A stretch of 64,000 bases of DNA. Source: Pseudomonas anguilliseptica (lineage in GTDB: Bacteria > Pseudomonadota > Gammaproteobacteria > Pseudomonadales > Pseudomonadaceae). Position 1 is the stretch's first letter. Each line of letters starts with the position of its first letter. The stretch lies in NCBI RefSeq assembly GCF_900105355.1, contig NZ_FNSC01000001.1, forward strand, positions 4,402,001-4,466,000, read 5' to 3'. Made by a program: the position numbers and the translations under genes. Below the pieces are notes generated by a model. It saw only the letters and a program-made list of their open reading frames with translations. It was not told where the DNA came from and did not search any database. This document shows, piece by piece, positions 15,338 to 24,442 of this stretch.

Positions 15338-18061
15338 TCAGGCCTCGCTCAACAACCCCAGACTCTTGCCCTTCAAAACCGCTTGCGTACGGCTGCGCAC
15401 ACCCAGCTTGGCGAACAGGTTGTGTAGGTGCCATTTGATCGTGGCCTCTGACAGATGCACTGCCTGGGCGATATCACGGTTCGACAAGCCAGCCGCGACA
15501 AAGCGCAGAATCTCCCGCTCTCGATGGCTAACATCTTGATTTTCATCGAAAGTTTCTAGATCAATAGACAGCCGACGGCATTGTTCACGCAGCTGTTCGG
15601 CCAGCCCTTGCCAAGCGCTGGTGCGCTTGGGTTCGGCGCCGTGCCAGGCGTCCCAGAGCGGTAGCAGCCAGAGTGCATCGTCCAGAAACATGCGCCGGTA
15701 ACCGCTTGCCCAGGCGTCTTCAAGCGTGGTTTTGAGCAAGGCGAAAGCCTTGTCGCTGTTACCTTTGCGCCAGTACGCCACAGAAAGTAACAAGGAAAGA
15801 CGCAGGCGCCGATCCCGCTGATGCTCGGCCGTCTGTTTGGCTAGGCAGGCCTCAAGCACCGCTTGCGCCTTGTCGGCACGGCGTTCGGACAAGGCCAGTC
15901 GCGCTTCAGAGAGTACCTGTACGGTTTCCGCATCGGCATACCGACCCGGCGGCAATACCGCCAGATGGCGCTGCAGCTGCAGGCAGGTACGCTCAGCCTC
16001 ATTAGGCTTACGCAACCACAGCAGGAACTGCACCTTGCAGCTCATACCCAAGGCGTAGACTCGCCCATAACCCGGGCCATGCAATCCGGCCAGCCATTCA
16101 TCCAGCTCCGCCAAGGCAGACTCGCCCTCGCCGGCAAAGAAGCGCGCCTTGGCCATGACCAGCTTGCCGCGACTGATAAGCTCAATCGGAGTGGCCACAT
16201 CACGCCAGGTGTTCGCCAGTGGCAACTCAGCGAGAATCGCCGCATGCCGATCCTGCTCATACAGCAGATCCGCATAAGCCAGAGCAAGCGGCCCACCTAC
16301 GCGGCTGCGCCGGCCAAATACCTGCTCGACCCGCGCCCGCGCACTTTCCGCCAATGCGCGGCCGCGCTCGGGCTGGCCGAGCTCCTTACAAATTAACGCC
16401 TCAATCAGGCTGACCACTGCATGCAGGTATTCGCTATCGGCCTGCTCTAGGTTGTCGCGCGCCACCGCAATCGACTTGGCCGCATCGCCGAACTCGCCCA
16501 ACAATGCGTAAACCGCAGCCTGAATACAGGACATGCTCGCGCGGAAAATCGGCTGGTCATCCGGCACCAGAGCCAACCAGTGACGCGCCACCTTCAGCGC
16601 GCCCTCCAGCTTGTCCTGATACAGCAGTACCAGCGCCTTGAGCACCTGAGCCACTGCCAACAGCACCGCCAGACCAAAGTGCATCGGCTTGCCACGCCCC
16701 TGCATCAGGCGCGTGCTGACCTCCTCGATCAGCGCTTCAGCCTCGGCGTACTTCTGCTCGAAAGCCAACTGCCAGGCGTAGAAAATCTGGAACACCGGAT
16801 GCTCGCGAATCACCTCGGCCGGCACATCCTTGAGAATCGTCAGAATGCCGTACACCTGATTACCGGCAATCAGTGTCGCGCCCTGGCGCTCCAGCAGCTC
16901 GGCGGCGAAGGCGTAGTCACGTGCACGCAAGGCGTACTTCACCGATTTATCAGTGAGCTCATGGCTTTCACACCAGCGTGCGGCGGCGTGCAGCAGATGG
17001 GTTGGATCCCCCGCTCGGCTCAGACGCCCCTGGAGGAACTCGGCAAACAGATGGTGATAGCGAAACCACTCGCCCTGCTCGTCCAGCGCGATGATAAACA
17101 GTTGGGCAGTCTGCAGGCGCTTGAGAATTTGCGCACCGTCCGTGCGCCCCGTCAGAGCGTTGCACAACTCTGCATTGAACTCATCAAGCACTGAAGTCTG
17201 ATCGAGAAACAGCTGCTGATCCTGCGGCAGATGATCAAGCACGTCCTCGGCCAGGTAATCGGCGATATTGCGCTCAGTGCCTGACAGCCCTGCGAGAAAG
17301 GCAGCGCGCTCCGGCTGCCGCGCCAGTGCCAACGCCACCAGGTGCAAAGCGGTAATCCAGCCCTCGGTACGCCGATGCAGCAAATCCAGCTCGGTGCTGC
17401 TCAGCTGCAACTGCTTGAGTTCGTGAAAATAGGCCTCAGTTTCGCTACGGGTCAGGCGCAACTCGTCTGCCTTAATCCACAGTGCCCAGGGCGTAACAAC
17501 CGGCTGCTCATCGAGAAAGCGCGGGTTGTAGCGAGTGCTGCCAATCATCCGCACATTGGCCGGCACGTGTTTGACGAAGTAATTGACCAGAGGCCCCAGG
17601 TCGACATGCCGCACTCGATGAAAATCATCAAAGATCAGATACAGGTCACCCTGCACCTTCTTCAGATCAGCAATAAAGGAATCCAGCAGCACCTCATTGG
17701 GCACGCTCAAATCATCCCGCAGCAACCTCGCAGTACCGGCCCCAAAGCCTGGCAGCTGCGCCTCGATCGCCGCAATCAGATAATGCAGCAGACGTTGTGG
17801 CTCGCTGTCGGCTTCATCGCAGGACAACCAGGCGACCCGTGCGCCAGTCTCCAGCAAACGCAGACGAAACTGACTAAGCACCGTGCTCTTGCCGAAGCCA
17901 GCCGGTGCGCTGAGCAGAATCAGACGCTGCTCGCGGGCCTTGAACAGCCGGTCAAGCAAGGCATCACGGGCCAATAAAAGCCGGCCGGCAGACTCAGCAG
18001 GAAACAGTTTGGTGCGCAGCAACGGCAACTTGCCCGGACGGGGCTTCGATTGGCTATTCAT
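15338..18061 (-). CDS. MalT-like LuxR-family ATP-dependent transcriptional regulator (second of tandem pair)
   Basis: The 907-residue STAND-type regulator has an N-terminal NTPase with Walker A SAPAGFGKST (residues 51-60) and Walker B-like DLYLIFDDFHR (about 137-147). A long middle region of TPR-like helical repeats follows, and a C-terminal LuxR helix-turn-helix (SHREREILRFVAAG ... TIKWHLHNLFAKLGV, about 835-895). Such proteins are ATP- and inducer-dependent activators. The start overlaps the stop of the upstream paralogue by four bases (ATGA), so the two are co-expressed. It lies directly upstream of, and in the same direction as, the Fil operon, suggesting control of that operon. Confidence 0.88.
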   Translation of the reverse strand: MNSQSKPRPGKLPLLRTKLFPAESAGRLLLARDALLDRLFKAREQRLILLSAPAGFGKSTVLSQFRLRLLETGARVAWLSCDEADSEPQRLLHYLIAAIEAQLPGFGAGTARLLRDDLSVPNEVLLDSFIADLKKVQGDLYLIFDDFHRVRHVDLGPLVNYFVKHVPANVRMIGSTRYNPRFLDEQPVVTPWALWIKADELRLTRSETEAYFHELKQLQLSSTELDLLHRRTEGWITALHLVALALARQPERAAFLAGLSGTERNIADYLAEDVLDHLPQDQQLFLDQTSVLDEFNAELCNALTGRTDGAQILKRLQTAQLFIIALDEQGEWFRYHHLFAEFLQGRLSRAGDPTHLLHAAARWCESHELTDKSVKYALRARDYAFAAELLERQGATLIAGNQVYGILTILKDVPAEVIREHPVFQIFYAWQLAFEQKYAEAEALIEEVSTRLMQGRGKPMHFGLAVLLAVAQVLKALVLLYQDKLEGALKVARHWLALVPDDQPIFRASMSCIQAAVYALLGEFGDAAKSIAVARDNLEQADSEYLHAVVSLIEALICKELGQPERGRALAESARARVEQVFGRRSRVGGPLALAYADLLYEQDRHAAILAELPLANTWRDVATPIELISRGKLVMAKARFFAGEGESALAELDEWLAGLHGPGYGRVYALGMSCKVQFLLWLRKPNEAERTCLQLQRHLAVLPPGRYADAETVQVLSEARLALSERRADKAQAVLEACLAKQTAEHQRDRRLRLSLLLSVAYWRKGNSDKAFALLKTTLEDAWASGYRRMFLDDALWLLPLWDAWHGAEPKRTSAWQGLAEQLREQCRRLSIDLETFDENQDVSHREREILRFVAAGLSNRDIAQAVHLSEATIKWHLHNLFAKLGVRSRTQAVLKGKSLGLLSEA

Positions 18062-20772
18062 TGATCAAGAAGACTCAGTTCGCGCGCGCGCCGGATGGCT
18101 TGTGTGCGGTTACGCACTTTGAGCTTTTCGTAAATGTTGTGCAGGTGCCATTTGACCGTACCGAGGGCCAATGAAAGCTGTTGACCGATCTCATCGTTCG
18201 ACATGCCCTGAGCCGCCAGGCAGACCACCTCGCGCTCGCGCTCGGTCAACCCTTCCTCAAGCACTTCCAGCGATTGCCGCGCGCTATTGCCCGGCCAAAT
18301 GGCCAGCAAGCTGCGGATAAAGCCCTGCAGCGCTGGCTGGCGTTCGGCAGCCTCCAGTTGCTGCAGCAACTGGCGAATGGCTTCGCCTTCCTCGACAAAC
18401 AGACTGCGCACACCTTCGCGCTCGGCGCCGATCAGGCATTGCACCAACAGGCTTTGCGCACGCTCCTGATAGCCCAGGCGCTGATAACTAAGCGCCGCTA
18501 GCAGATCGAGCCGCAGGCGCTGCAGGCCATGCCAGTTATCCAGCAGCATGCCGCGCAGCTGAGTGATTTCATGCAGCGCTTCGCTGTAATGCCCCCGCGC
18601 CTGCTGCAGGCGAATACGGGTCAGGCCCTTCACCCACAACACCGGATTGAAGCGCATATGCTGGTAATGCTTGGTCAGCTTGTTCCAGTCCACGGTCTTA
18701 AGGCGCTGTTCGGCGCGCTTGAGCCGGTCCGCCGCAGGTTCCTGAAGAATCTGTACCACCTCATCGGCCACCGCCTGGGCGTAGAAACGCCAGGACTGAT
18801 TGCGTGCGGCGAGGTTCTGCATCAGCACCAGGCTAGCGTAGGCATCCTTGGGGTTGTCCTGCATGCGCTGAACATGGGCCATGCACAACATGCCCTGGGC
18901 ATACAGATCGATCGGATTGATCACATCAACCGTGGCCAGTGCCCAGCGCAAGCGCTCCTCAATACCGTCCAGGCGCCCTTGGTTATAAGCGATCAGGGCT
19001 TCAGTGATGGTCGGCAGCGCCAGAGCCCGCGAACGATCGGAAAACCAGGGTATGACCCGGGCGCGCAACTGCGCGAACAACAACTCGGCCTGACGGATCT
19101 GCCCCTGCTCCAGACTCAGCAGCACCTCGACGTTGGCCAGCTGCATATCCAGGTAGCGCCCCTCGAGGAAGTGATTGCGCTGCTGCGCCAGGGCCAGCAA
19201 GCGCTTGGCCTGATCCGGTTGGCCGATCATCACATTGGCCAGCGCACCGACGATCAGCATTGCCACTTCAAGAAAGGCGGTGTGCTGGCCCAACTGCACT
19301 TCAACCCGGCGCGCCAGGGCAATGCAGGTTTGTAGATCGTCTTTCTGCAGGGCGATGACGGATTTGATCGCCAGGGTTGCCAACAGCTTGTCGCTCAACG
19401 GCGCCCCAGGCTTGGCCTCCGTCCAACGCTCAAGCAGTTCATCGAGCATGCGATTGGCTTCCACCAAGCCCAACTCAGCCGCACGGGTCCAGACATCGGC
19501 GAGTACCAGCACGGGGAAACGCTCGGCAATCTCATCCGGCACATGCTGGCGCCATTTGTAGATCAGGTTGAGCTGGCCGCGGTTGATCAGTTCCAGGCCG
19601 CAACCATCGACCAGTGCTGCGAGCATTTCCGGGTCTTCGGCGAGGCAAGCATGCTCAATGGCCAGGTTCTGCATATGGTGATTGGTGAACCACAGGCTGG
19701 CGTTGAAATGCAGCTGTTTGAAACGCTCGGGGTCGCGCTCTTTCAGGCGACCGCGCAAGAACTCGGCAAACAGGTTGTGGAAGCGATACCACTGGCGCTC
19801 GCGGTCCAGCGGCAAGAGAAACAGCTGCATGGCCTCCAGCTCTTCCAGCAACTGTTGGCCGTCATGCCGCCCGGTCAAAGCATTGGCCAGGTCACCGCTG
19901 AGCTGCTGCGCCACGCCCAGGGCCAGCAGCAACTCCTGCTTGTCGGCGGGCAGCTGCTCGAACACGCTACGCAGCAGGTACCCGCCCACAGCCGCCTGGT
20001 CGGTGCCCATATCAGCAATCTGCGCGGCGGCCTGGGGCTGATGGCGCAGCCACAGACTGGCCAGGTGCACACCCACCATCCAGCCTTCGGTCTGGCTGTA
20101 GAGCGCAGAAAACGCCACGGCATCCAACTGCAGGCCGCAGTGCTGCAGATAATCGCGGGTTTCCGCCTCGCTCAAGCGCAACTCCTGCTCACCGATCTCG
20201 ACCAGCAGATCCTTGGCGCGCAGAGTGGCCAAGTTCAGTGCCGGTTGCGAGCGGCTGCCAATGGCCAGGGCAAAACCTTCAGGGGCAAATTTGATCAAAC
20301 GATTGAGTGCGCTGAGCAACTCCGGATCCTGAATCAGGTGCAGGTCATCAAGCACCAACAACAGTGGAGTGTCCAGCTGGACCAAGTCCACCAAAAGGCT
20401 TTCCATGACCGCGGAAACCGGTACACGCATGGTGTTCTGCAGGTAAGCCAGGGCTTCTGCGCCAAAGCCCGGCAGCAGGCGAGAAAGTGCCTCGATCAGT
20501 TGCAGAAGAAAACGCGATGGTTCGTCGTCGCCAGGGCCAAGCGACAGCCAGGCCACCGCCTGACCACTTTGCTCGCGAGCATGGGCCAGTGCGACCAACG
20601 CACTGGTTTTGCCAAAGCCAGCCGGGGCTGCCAATAGCAACACCCGCGCATGTTGGTTGGCGCTCAGGGCAGATTCAAGCTGCGCCCTGACCAGGTATTC
20701 CGTAGAGACCTGGGGTGGCATCAGCTTGGCGCGCAAAAGGCTGCCTGCGGCAGGATCCATTACTTCGTCCAT
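18058..20772 (-). CDS. MalT-like LuxR-family ATP-dependent transcriptional regulator (first of tandem pair)
   Basis: The 904-residue paralogue of the following gene has the same layout: Walker A AAPAGFGKTSA (about residues 48-58), Walker B-like LLLVLDDLHL (about 138-147), helical repeats, and a C-terminal LuxR helix-turn-helix (TEREREVVCLAAQG ... GTVKWHLHNIYEKLKV). The two proteins differ throughout, so the duplication is old. Start at 20772 gives MDEVMDPAAG; an alternative ATG at 20760 (MDPAAG) is possible because the ribosome site is weak in both cases. It is divergent from pabB across a 163-base gap. Confidence 0.87.
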   Translation of the reverse strand: MDEVMDPAAGSLLRAKLMPPQVSTEYLVRAQLESALSANQHARVLLLAAPAGFGKTSALVALAHAREQSGQAVAWLSLGPGDDEPSRFLLQLIEALSRLLPGFGAEALAYLQNTMRVPVSAVMESLLVDLVQLDTPLLLVLDDLHLIQDPELLSALNRLIKFAPEGFALAIGSRSQPALNLATLRAKDLLVEIGEQELRLSEAETRDYLQHCGLQLDAVAFSALYSQTEGWMVGVHLASLWLRHQPQAAAQIADMGTDQAAVGGYLLRSVFEQLPADKQELLLALGVAQQLSGDLANALTGRHDGQQLLEELEAMQLFLLPLDRERQWYRFHNLFAEFLRGRLKERDPERFKQLHFNASLWFTNHHMQNLAIEHACLAEDPEMLAALVDGCGLELINRGQLNLIYKWRQHVPDEIAERFPVLVLADVWTRAAELGLVEANRMLDELLERWTEAKPGAPLSDKLLATLAIKSVIALQKDDLQTCIALARRVEVQLGQHTAFLEVAMLIVGALANVMIGQPDQAKRLLALAQQRNHFLEGRYLDMQLANVEVLLSLEQGQIRQAELLFAQLRARVIPWFSDRSRALALPTITEALIAYNQGRLDGIEERLRWALATVDVINPIDLYAQGMLCMAHVQRMQDNPKDAYASLVLMQNLAARNQSWRFYAQAVADEVVQILQEPAADRLKRAEQRLKTVDWNKLTKHYQHMRFNPVLWVKGLTRIRLQQARGHYSEALHEITQLRGMLLDNWHGLQRLRLDLLAALSYQRLGYQERAQSLLVQCLIGAEREGVRSLFVEEGEAIRQLLQQLEAAERQPALQGFIRSLLAIWPGNSARQSLEVLEEGLTEREREVVCLAAQGMSNDEIGQQLSLALGTVKWHLHNIYEKLKVRNRTQAIRRARELSLLDQ

Positions 20773-20935
20773 GGCCTTGATCCCGTAATAATTATTGTTT
20801 TATGAGTCACATCGAACATCCGGGGATCTTTCCATACTAATGAGCACAAGCATCCCGAGTAAACCCACGCGCAAGCTCTAGGATGAATGTTGGCGACGTT
20901 CTACAATCGGCGTCCGCGCACCTTGAAAGTGTCAT

Positions 20936-22285
20936 ATGCCTACTTGCCTTGTACAGGCTCTGCCCTACCTCGCAGACCCTTCGCGTTACTTCAACAGCGT
21001 CATGCAAGCACCCGGCGCGGTGCTGCTGGATGCCGGGCGCCCAACCGCGCAGCGTGGACGCTATGACCTTATCAGCGCCTGGCCATTGGCAGAGCTGGCA
21101 CCGACACCTGACGAAACGGCCAACGCTTTCTTGCAACGCCTGCGCCAGAGCCTTGCAGGCCTCGGCACGTGCCAGCCGCCGGCAGATAATCCGCTCCCGT
21201 TCGTCGGAGGGTTGATTGGCTACCTGAGTTACGACTTCGGCCGCAGGCTGGAACAGCTGCCGGCCCAGGCTCTCGATGACCTCAATCTGGCCGATGCCCG
21301 TTTTGGACTCTACGCCTGGGCTCTAATCACCGATCACCAGCAACAGCGCAGCCAGCTGATGTTTCACCCAAGCCTGGACACGGCCGAACGCCAACGCCTG
21401 AGTGCGCTGTTCGCAACGTCGACAACGCCCGAGCCGCAACCCTTCAGGCTGCTGGAGCATTTCCAGGCCGATACTAGTGAAGCCGAATACCAGCAATGCT
21501 TTGCACGCATCCAGGCCTATATCCAGGCCGGCGACTGCTATCAGGTTAATTTTGCGCAACGCTTTCGTGCAGGCTATCAAGGCTCACCATGGACTGCTTA
21601 CCAGGCCTTACGCGCCGCCTGCCCAACGCCATTTTCGGGCTATCAGACGTTGCCGGGCGGCGGTGCCATCATCAGCCTGTCGCCTGAGCGCTTCTTACGC
21701 ATCAGCGATGGCCAGGTGGAAACCCGGCCGATCAAGGGCACCCGCCCACGGCATGCCGATCCGCAGCAGGATCAAGCCCAGGCTGACGCCCTGCTCGGCA
21801 GCCAGAAGGACCGTGCGGAAAACCTGATGATTGTCGACCTGCTGCGCAATGACCTCGGGCGTAGCTGCCAAGTAGGCTCGGTGCGGGTGCCGGAGCTCTT
21901 TGCCCTGGAGAGCTACCCCAATGTGCATCACCTGGTCAGCGCCGTAACCGGCGAACTGGCGGCCGACAAGGATGCCCTGGACCTGATCGCCGGCAGTTTC
22001 CCCGGCGGCTCGATTACCGGCGCCCCGAAGATCCGCGCCATGCAGATCATCGACGAACTGGAACCGACCCGCCGCGCCCTGTATTGCGGCTCGCTGCTGT
22101 ATCTGGATGTGCGCGGCGAAATGGACAGCTCGATCGCCATCCGTAGTCTACTGGCCAAGGATGGACAGATCAGCTGCTGGGGCGGCGGCGGCATCGTCGC
22201 GGACTCCAAGGGTCAAGCCGAATACCAGGAGTCGATTACCAAGGTCAAAGTGCTGCTGGAGACCCTGGAACAGTTCTGCGATTGA
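20936..22285 (+). CDS. pabB: aminodeoxychorismate synthase component I
   Basis: Converts chorismate and ammonia (from PabA) to 4-amino-4-deoxychorismate for folate synthesis. The 449-residue product has the N-terminal TrpE/PabB domain and the C-terminal chorismate-binding domain. The latter shows KGTRPRHADPQQD (about 265-277), ENLMIVDLLRNDLGR (about 294-308), YPNVHHLVSAVTGEL, FPGGSITGAPKIRAMQIIDELE (in short pieces) and GGGIVADSKGQAEYQE at the end. The PIKGTRPR signature distinguishes PabB from anthranilate synthase. It is followed by a repeat element and a terminator. Confidence 0.94.
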   Translation: MPTCLVQALPYLADPSRYFNSVMQAPGAVLLDAGRPTAQRGRYDLISAWPLAELAPTPDETANAFLQRLRQSLAGLGTCQPPADNPLPFVGGLIGYLSYDFGRRLEQLPAQALDDLNLADARFGLYAWALITDHQQQRSQLMFHPSLDTAERQRLSALFATSTTPEPQPFRLLEHFQADTSEAEYQQCFARIQAYIQAGDCYQVNFAQRFRAGYQGSPWTAYQALRAACPTPFSGYQTLPGGGAIISLSPERFLRISDGQVETRPIKGTRPRHADPQQDQAQADALLGSQKDRAENLMIVDLLRNDLGRSCQVGSVRVPELFALESYPNVHHLVSAVTGELAADKDALDLIAGSFPGGSITGAPKIRAMQIIDELEPTRRALYCGSLLYLDVRGEMDSSIAIRSLLAKDGQISCWGGGGIVADSKGQAEYQESITKVKVLLETLEQFCD

Positions 22286-22292
22286 ACTGGAC

Positions 22293-22370
22293 GGCAGGCA
22301 AAAAAACTCCGGAGAAGTTTTTGACGTCGCCTAGCGACGGCCCGAAGGGGGGCCGCCATGAATGGCAGGC
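22293..22370 (+). repeat. intergenic structured repeat, copy A
   Basis: Bounded by direct GGCAGGC at 22293-22299 and 22364-22370. Contains hairpin AAAAACT/AGTTTTT (22302-22322), then GACGTCGCCTAGCGACGG with its own small stem GTCGC/GCGAC, a GGCCC...GGGCC stem and GCCAT/ATGGC. The same order of elements occurs inverted at 37197-37272 and, diverged, at 38743-38832. Confidence 0.75.
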
Positions 22371-22373
22371 CAC

Positions 22374-22399
22374 AAAAAAGCCCGCTAATGCGGGCTTTT
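22374..22399. terminator. bidirectional terminator between pabB and thrH
   Basis: Hairpin GCCCGC / GCGGGC with loop TAAT, preceded by six A and followed by TTTTC. It serves the converging genes pabB and thrH. Confidence 0.85.
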
Positions 22400-22413
22400 C
22401 AATAGAGCGCTGA

Positions 22414-23031
22414 TTACAGGCTCAGCTCGCGATTGGACGCCTTGAGGAACTCGCGCTTGAGGTCCTCATAGGTGTGCACCGCAGGGAATTGCGGGAACTC
22501 GCGGATCACATTGTCTGGCGCATGGAACAGAATGCCGGCATGAGCTTCGCTGAGCATGGTGGTGTCGTTATACGAATCACCCGCCGCAATCACGCGGTAG
22601 TAGAGGCTCTTGAACGCGATGACCGACTGACGCTTGGGGTCCTTCTGACGCAGCTGATAATCCACTACCCGATCAGTTTCATCGGTGATCAGCTTGTGGC
22701 ATAGCAGAGTCGGGAAACCTAGCTGACGCATCAGCGGCTGGGAGAACTCGTAGAAGGTGTCCGAGAGAATCACCACCTGAAAACGCTCACGCAGCCAGTC
22801 GACAAACTCCACCGCGCCGTCCAGCGGCTTGAGTGTGGAGATCACTGCCTGGATGTCGGACAGCTTCAAACCGTGCTCGTCCAAGATGCGCAGGCGCTGC
22901 TTCATCAGCACGTCATAGTCCGGAATATCCCGGGTGGTCGCTTTCAGCGATTCGATGCCAGTTTTTTCCGCGAAGGCGATCCAGATTTCCGGTACCAGCA
23001 CGCCTTCCAGGTCGAGACACGCGATTTCCAC
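22414..23031 (-). CDS. thrH: bifunctional phosphoserine phosphatase/homoserine phosphotransferase ThrH
   Basis: The 205-residue HAD-superfamily protein transfers phosphate from phosphoserine to homoserine, linking serine and threonine synthesis, and can hydrolyse phosphoserine. Seen: the start CLDLEGVLVPE (catalytic Asp7 with the ThrH-specific DLEG instead of DxDGT), ILSDTFYEF (about residues 88-96, motif II), and GDSYNDTTML (about 151-160, motif III with the Mg-binding aspartates). Length matches ThrH rather than SerB, which has extra ACT domains. Confidence 0.94.
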   Translation of the reverse strand: MEIACLDLEGVLVPEIWIAFAEKTGIESLKATTRDIPDYDVLMKQRLRILDEHGLKLSDIQAVISTLKPLDGAVEFVDWLRERFQVVILSDTFYEFSQPLMRQLGFPTLLCHKLITDETDRVVDYQLRQKDPKRQSVIAFKSLYYRVIAAGDSYNDTTMLSEAHAGILFHAPDNVIREFPQFPAVHTYEDLKREFLKASNRELSL

Positions 23032-23219
23032 AGGACACTCCTAGCTTGGATTTATTTGAGAGGCGGCACTCTAGCCGCTCCCCTAAAGCTCTGCAACGCA
23101 GAGCTTTATATCCAAATCAGAGGTCTACTACGGCACTTGGTTATTTAGTCGTATAACCGGCTTTTGCTACCATCGCCACACAAGACGCGCGACGTCACCA
23201 TAACTAGGAATTCAGCCCG

Positions 23220-23954
23220 ATGAGCCACCCCTTCGATGCAACCGAGCTGGCGTCAAGCTACGCCAACAAGTCGCCCCAGGACATTCTCAAGCTCGCCTTC
23301 GAGCATTTTGGTGATGAGTTGTGGCTGTCCTTCAGCGGCGCGGAAGATGTGGTGCTGGTCGACATGGCCTGGAAACTCAACAAGAACGTCAAAGTCTTCA
23401 GCCTCGACACGGGTCGCCTGCACCCGGAAACGTACCGGTTTATCGACCAGGTACGCGAACACTATGACATCAGCATCGACATACTCTCTCCGGAGGCCGC
23501 TGCACTGGAGCCCTTCGTCAAGGAAAAGGGCCTGTTCAGCTTCTACAAGGATGGCCATGGTGAATGCTGCGGCATCCGCAAAACTGCCCCGCTACGCCGC
23601 AAGCTTGCCACGGTAAAAGCCTGGGCCACCGGCCAGCGCCGTGACCAGAGCCCTGGCACACGCAGCCAGGTAGCGGTCGTGGAAATCGATGGCGCCTTTT
23701 CTACAGCGGATAACACCCTATACAAGTTCAACCCGCTGGCGCAGATGAGCAGCGAAGACGTCTGGGCCTATATCCGCATGCTCGAGCTGCCCTACAACAC
23801 CTTGCATGAACGCGGTTTTATCAGCATCGGGTGCGAACCCTGCACCCGCCCGGTGCTGCCTAATCAGCATGAGCGCGAAGGCCGCTGGTGGTGGGAAGAA
23901 GCCACACAGAAAGAATGCGGCCTGCACGCCGGTAATCTGATCGCCAAAATCTGA
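23220..23954 (+). CDS. cysH: assimilatory adenylyl-sulfate (APS) reductase
   Basis: Reduces APS to sulfite in sulfate assimilation. The 244-residue product has a [10 protein letters not shown] nucleotide-binding loop (about residues 38-47) and the paired cysteines CC at 116-117 (ECCGIRK) and CEPC at 205-208, which bind a 4Fe-4S cluster and mark the APS-type rather than PAPS-type enzyme. The C-terminal KECGLHAG segment holds the catalytic cysteine. It is monocistronic, closed by a strong terminator. Confidence 0.94.
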   Translation: MSHPFDATELASSYANKSPQDILKLAFEHFGDELWLSFSGAEDVVLVDMAWKLNKNVKVFSLDTGRLHPETYRFIDQVREHYDISIDILSPEAAALEPFVKEKGLFSFYKDGHGECCGIRKTAPLRRKLATVKAWATGQRRDQSPGTRSQVAVVEIDGAFSTADNTLYKFNPLAQMSSEDVWAYIRMLELPYNTLHERGFISIGCEPCTRPVLPNQHEREGRWWWEEATQKECGLHAGNLIAKI

Positions 23955-23977
23955 TGTTGAAGAGATAAAGACAGATA

Positions 23978-24009
23978 TAAAAAAGGCCAGTCATTGACTG
24001 GCCTTTTTC
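23978..24009 (+). terminator. intrinsic terminator after cysH
   Basis: Stem AGGCCAGTCA / TGACTGGCCT with a two-base loop (TT), preceded by an A-run and followed by TTTTCTT; also usable by the converging GNAT gene. Confidence 0.85.
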
Positions 24010-24022
24010 TTGTACGGGCAGC

Positions 24023-24304
24023 TCAGCTCTTATCCGTATTGCGCTGACGGCGCACCATATAACGTTCGACGTAGGAACACGAAGGAATCACCGTATAGCC
24101 CAGTCGCTCGGCATACTGCAGCGCATGCTCGGTCAACGCCGCCGCGATCCCGCGCCCACGCAACGAATTGGGCACGAAGGTGCGATAGATATCCAGGGTT
24201 TGCTTCCCAAGATCCATATAGGCTAGGTATGCCCGATCACCATCCACTGTGGTCTCGAATTGATGGCCTGCCAGGTCATGGTGAATGGACAACGCCTCGC
24301 TCAT
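24023..24304 (-). CDS. small GNAT-family N-acetyltransferase (Acetyltransf_CG type)
   Basis: The 93-residue single-domain acetyltransferase-like protein carries the acetyl-CoA-binding signature VPNSLRGRGIAAALTEHAL (about residues 44-62) and the family's closing IPSCSYVERYM. The ATG at 24304 is chosen because GAGGAG precedes it by 6 bases; the longer open frame lacks such a site. Members are related to YidJ/NATD1-type proteins with unknown substrates. Confidence 0.82.
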   Translation of the reverse strand: MSEALSIHHDLAGHQFETTVDGDRAYLAYMDLGKQTLDIYRTFVPNSLRGRGIAAALTEHALQYAERLGYTVIPSCSYVERYMVRRQRNTDKS

Positions 24305-24442
24305 CGCAACTCCTCTGTTTACTCGCGCAACCCGTTCTCGCTTCTGCAGCCATCGGGTTACAGCATCTTGCACCTATTAAGTTGTAGGCAATTATCCCGA
24401 GCTTATCAGGCCAAAAGCTGCGAGGTCACGCGAATCAACAAC

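Noticed and set aside
16580..20637. Several plus-strand frames of 100-360 codons opposite the MalT-like regulators
   Set aside because: Shadows of the two large regulator genes, with no domain or start signal.
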